From Bacillota bacterium (GTDB lineage Bacteria > Bacillota > Clostridia > Acetivibrionales > DSM-1351): a stretch of 41,145 nt of DNA. The stretch covers positions 1 through 41,145 of the forward strand of contig JAEYNY010000205.1 of NCBI GenBank assembly GCA_023412275.1, written 5' to 3'. Under the pieces are notes generated by a model. It saw nothing but the letters and a program-made list of their open reading frames with translations, was not told the origin of the DNA and made no database searches. This document shows, one piece after another, positions 39,988 to 41,145 of the stretch. Made by a program: the position numbers and the translations under genes. Numbering within the stretch: the stretch's first letter is position 1; the number at the start of each line of letters is the position of its first letter.

Positions 39988-41106
39988 GGCTTCATAGAAT
40001 TATCAGATTTCTCCATTGAAAGGTATGCATTGATAAACCCGTCCAGTTCACCATCCATAACCGCATCAACATTTCCTTCTTCATAATTGGTTCTATGGTC
40101 TTTTACAAGAGTATAAGGACAGAATACATAGGACCTTATCTGGCTTCCCCATGCTATTTCCATCTGAACTCCTTTTAAGTCTTCTATCTTTTCCTTCTGT
40201 TCTCGTTCTTTCAATTCAAACAACTTTGCTTTCAGCATTTTCATTGCAGTATCCTTGTTCTGGAACTGTGAACGTTCTGTTTGACATGAAACAACTACTC
40301 CTGTTGGAATATGTGTTATTCTGATGGCTGAATCAGTCTTGTTGATATGCTGTCCTCCGGCACCACTGGCTCTGTACGTATCAATTCTCAAATCATCCGG
40401 ATTTATATTTATCTCTATGGTATCATCCAGTTCAGGCATTACATCTGCAGATGCAAAGGAAGTATGTCTTCTACCTGATGCATCAAAAGGAGATATCCTT
40501 ACCAAACGGTGAACCCCTTTTTCAGATTTAAGATATCCATAGGCATTTTCACCTATTACGTGTATGGTTACGCTCTTTATGCCGGCTTCGTCGCCATCAA
40601 GATAATCAAGTACTTTTACCTCGTATCCTTTGGCTTCTCCCCACCTTGTAAACATTCTCAAAAGCATTTGCACCCAGTCCTGAGCTTCAGTTCCGCCGGC
40701 TCCTGCATGCAATGTAAGTATGGCATTATTTTTGTCATAAGGCCCTGTGAGAAGTGTTTCAAGTCGCAGTGATTCCAGATTGTGTTTAAGTTGTAGAAGG
40801 CCTTCTCCTACCTCCGGAATTACGCTTTCATCTTGCGCTTCAAGTCCCAGTTCGGCAAGAGTAAATAAGTCCTCCCACTGTGAGGTTATATTATTAAATC
40901 TCTCTATCTTTGTTTTCAGAATTTTAGTCTTCTGAAGTATCTTTTGGGAATTCTCCATATCATTCCAGAATTCCGGCTCAGAAGCTTTATGCTCCATCTC
41001 CGCTATTTCATCACTTATTCTAGCGATGTCAAAGTGAAGCCCTCATTTCCTCTAAATTGCTTTTCAAGCCCTGAAGCTCCAGCTTGTATTCTTCCAGTTC
41101 AAGCAT
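39984..41106 (-). CDS. prfB: Peptide chain release factor 2, with programmed +1 frameshift
   Basis: RF2 ends translation at UGA and UAA codons. The protein is about 373 residues when the in-frame TGA at codon 26 is bypassed. Codons 1-25 start at ATG 41106 behind AAAGGGATG (MLELEEYKLELQGLKSNLEE). After the shift the frame reads DIARISDEIAEMEHKASEPE onward. Visible landmarks are the stop-codon reading tripeptide SPF in VRISPFDASG and the peptidyl-transferase loop GAGGQHINKTDSA. The gene overlaps larB by 4 bases. Any promoter lies at or beyond the right end of the window. Reading only from the internal ATG at 40997 would miss the first 36 residues. Confidence 0.95.
41028..41043 (-). promoter_or_regulatory. 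prfB programmed +1 frameshift site
   Basis: On the minus strand AGGG-CTTCA-CTTTGAC: the slippery CTT (41032-41034) is followed by the UGA stop (41029-41031) and C. An AGGG Shine-Dalgarno-like element lies upstream. This is the conserved autoregulatory site of bacterial prfB: when RF2 is scarce the ribosome slips +1 at CTT-T and makes the full protein. Confidence 0.93.
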
Positions 41107-41145
41107 TTAATCATCCCTTTCAAATTAAGTAATACTTTTATTATA

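Noticed and set aside
1..41145. Search by eye for CRISPR arrays, tRNA or rRNA genes, insertion sequences and attachment sites
   Set aside because: No regularly spaced direct repeats, tRNA cloverleaf cores, transposase motifs or flanking terminal repeats were found.

Overview
The window is AT-rich, low-GC Gram-positive DNA and most likely comes from a mesophilic clostridium of the Ruminiclostridium/Clostridium cellulolyticum type. This rests on gene style only: AGGAGG-type ribosome sites, frequent TTG starts, ECF sigma/DUF4179 and PadR/DUF2812 pairs, an intracellular GH28 enzyme, and a prfB-larB-larC-guaA core. No species marker is present.

Left flank (1-6.9 kb). This part holds the first codons of a ROK-type regulator (minus strand), a Pr6Pr-type membrane protein (plus), and a minus-strand operon padR-DUF2812-exonuclease with a striking double operator in a consensus promoter. 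Next come a DUF1801/S66 peptidase pair, an ECF sigma factor with its DUF4179 membrane partner, a frameshifted nucleotidyltransferase pseudogene and an orphan hypothetical gene.

Centre (7.4-31.9 kb, all minus strand). This is a four-gene biosynthetic operon read in the order discrete ACP, acyl-CoA dehydrogenase, a 4666-residue NRPS-PKS and a 2799-residue PKS-NRPS. Domain order is C-A-PCP-C-A-PCP-C-A-PCP-KS-AT-KR-ACP, then KS-AT-KR-ACP-C-A-PCP-TE. By A-domain pocket residues the order is Ile(or Val)-unassigned-Val-(reduced malonate)x2-Leu, followed by thioesterase release. Val plus two KR-reduced malonates would give a statine-like amino-dihydroxy acid. The discrete ACP resembles carriers of hydroxymalonyl, methoxymalonyl or aminomalonyl units, but the usual loading and oxidising partners are absent here. 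A good sigma-A promoter lies about 500 bases upstream of the ACP, and the leader contains a 44-codon ORF. No transporter, phosphopantetheinyl transferase or resistance gene is visible.

Right flank (32-41.1 kb). A divergent AraC regulator and GH28 glycosidase are followed by the housekeeping minus-strand block prfB (with its programmed +1 frameshift), larB, larC, a TIGR01212 radical SAM gene and guaA.

The most notable features are the assembly line itself, the mosaic first adenylation domain, the incomplete ACP/dehydrogenase tailoring pair, and the long leader. No tRNA, rRNA, CRISPR array or insertion sequence was found.
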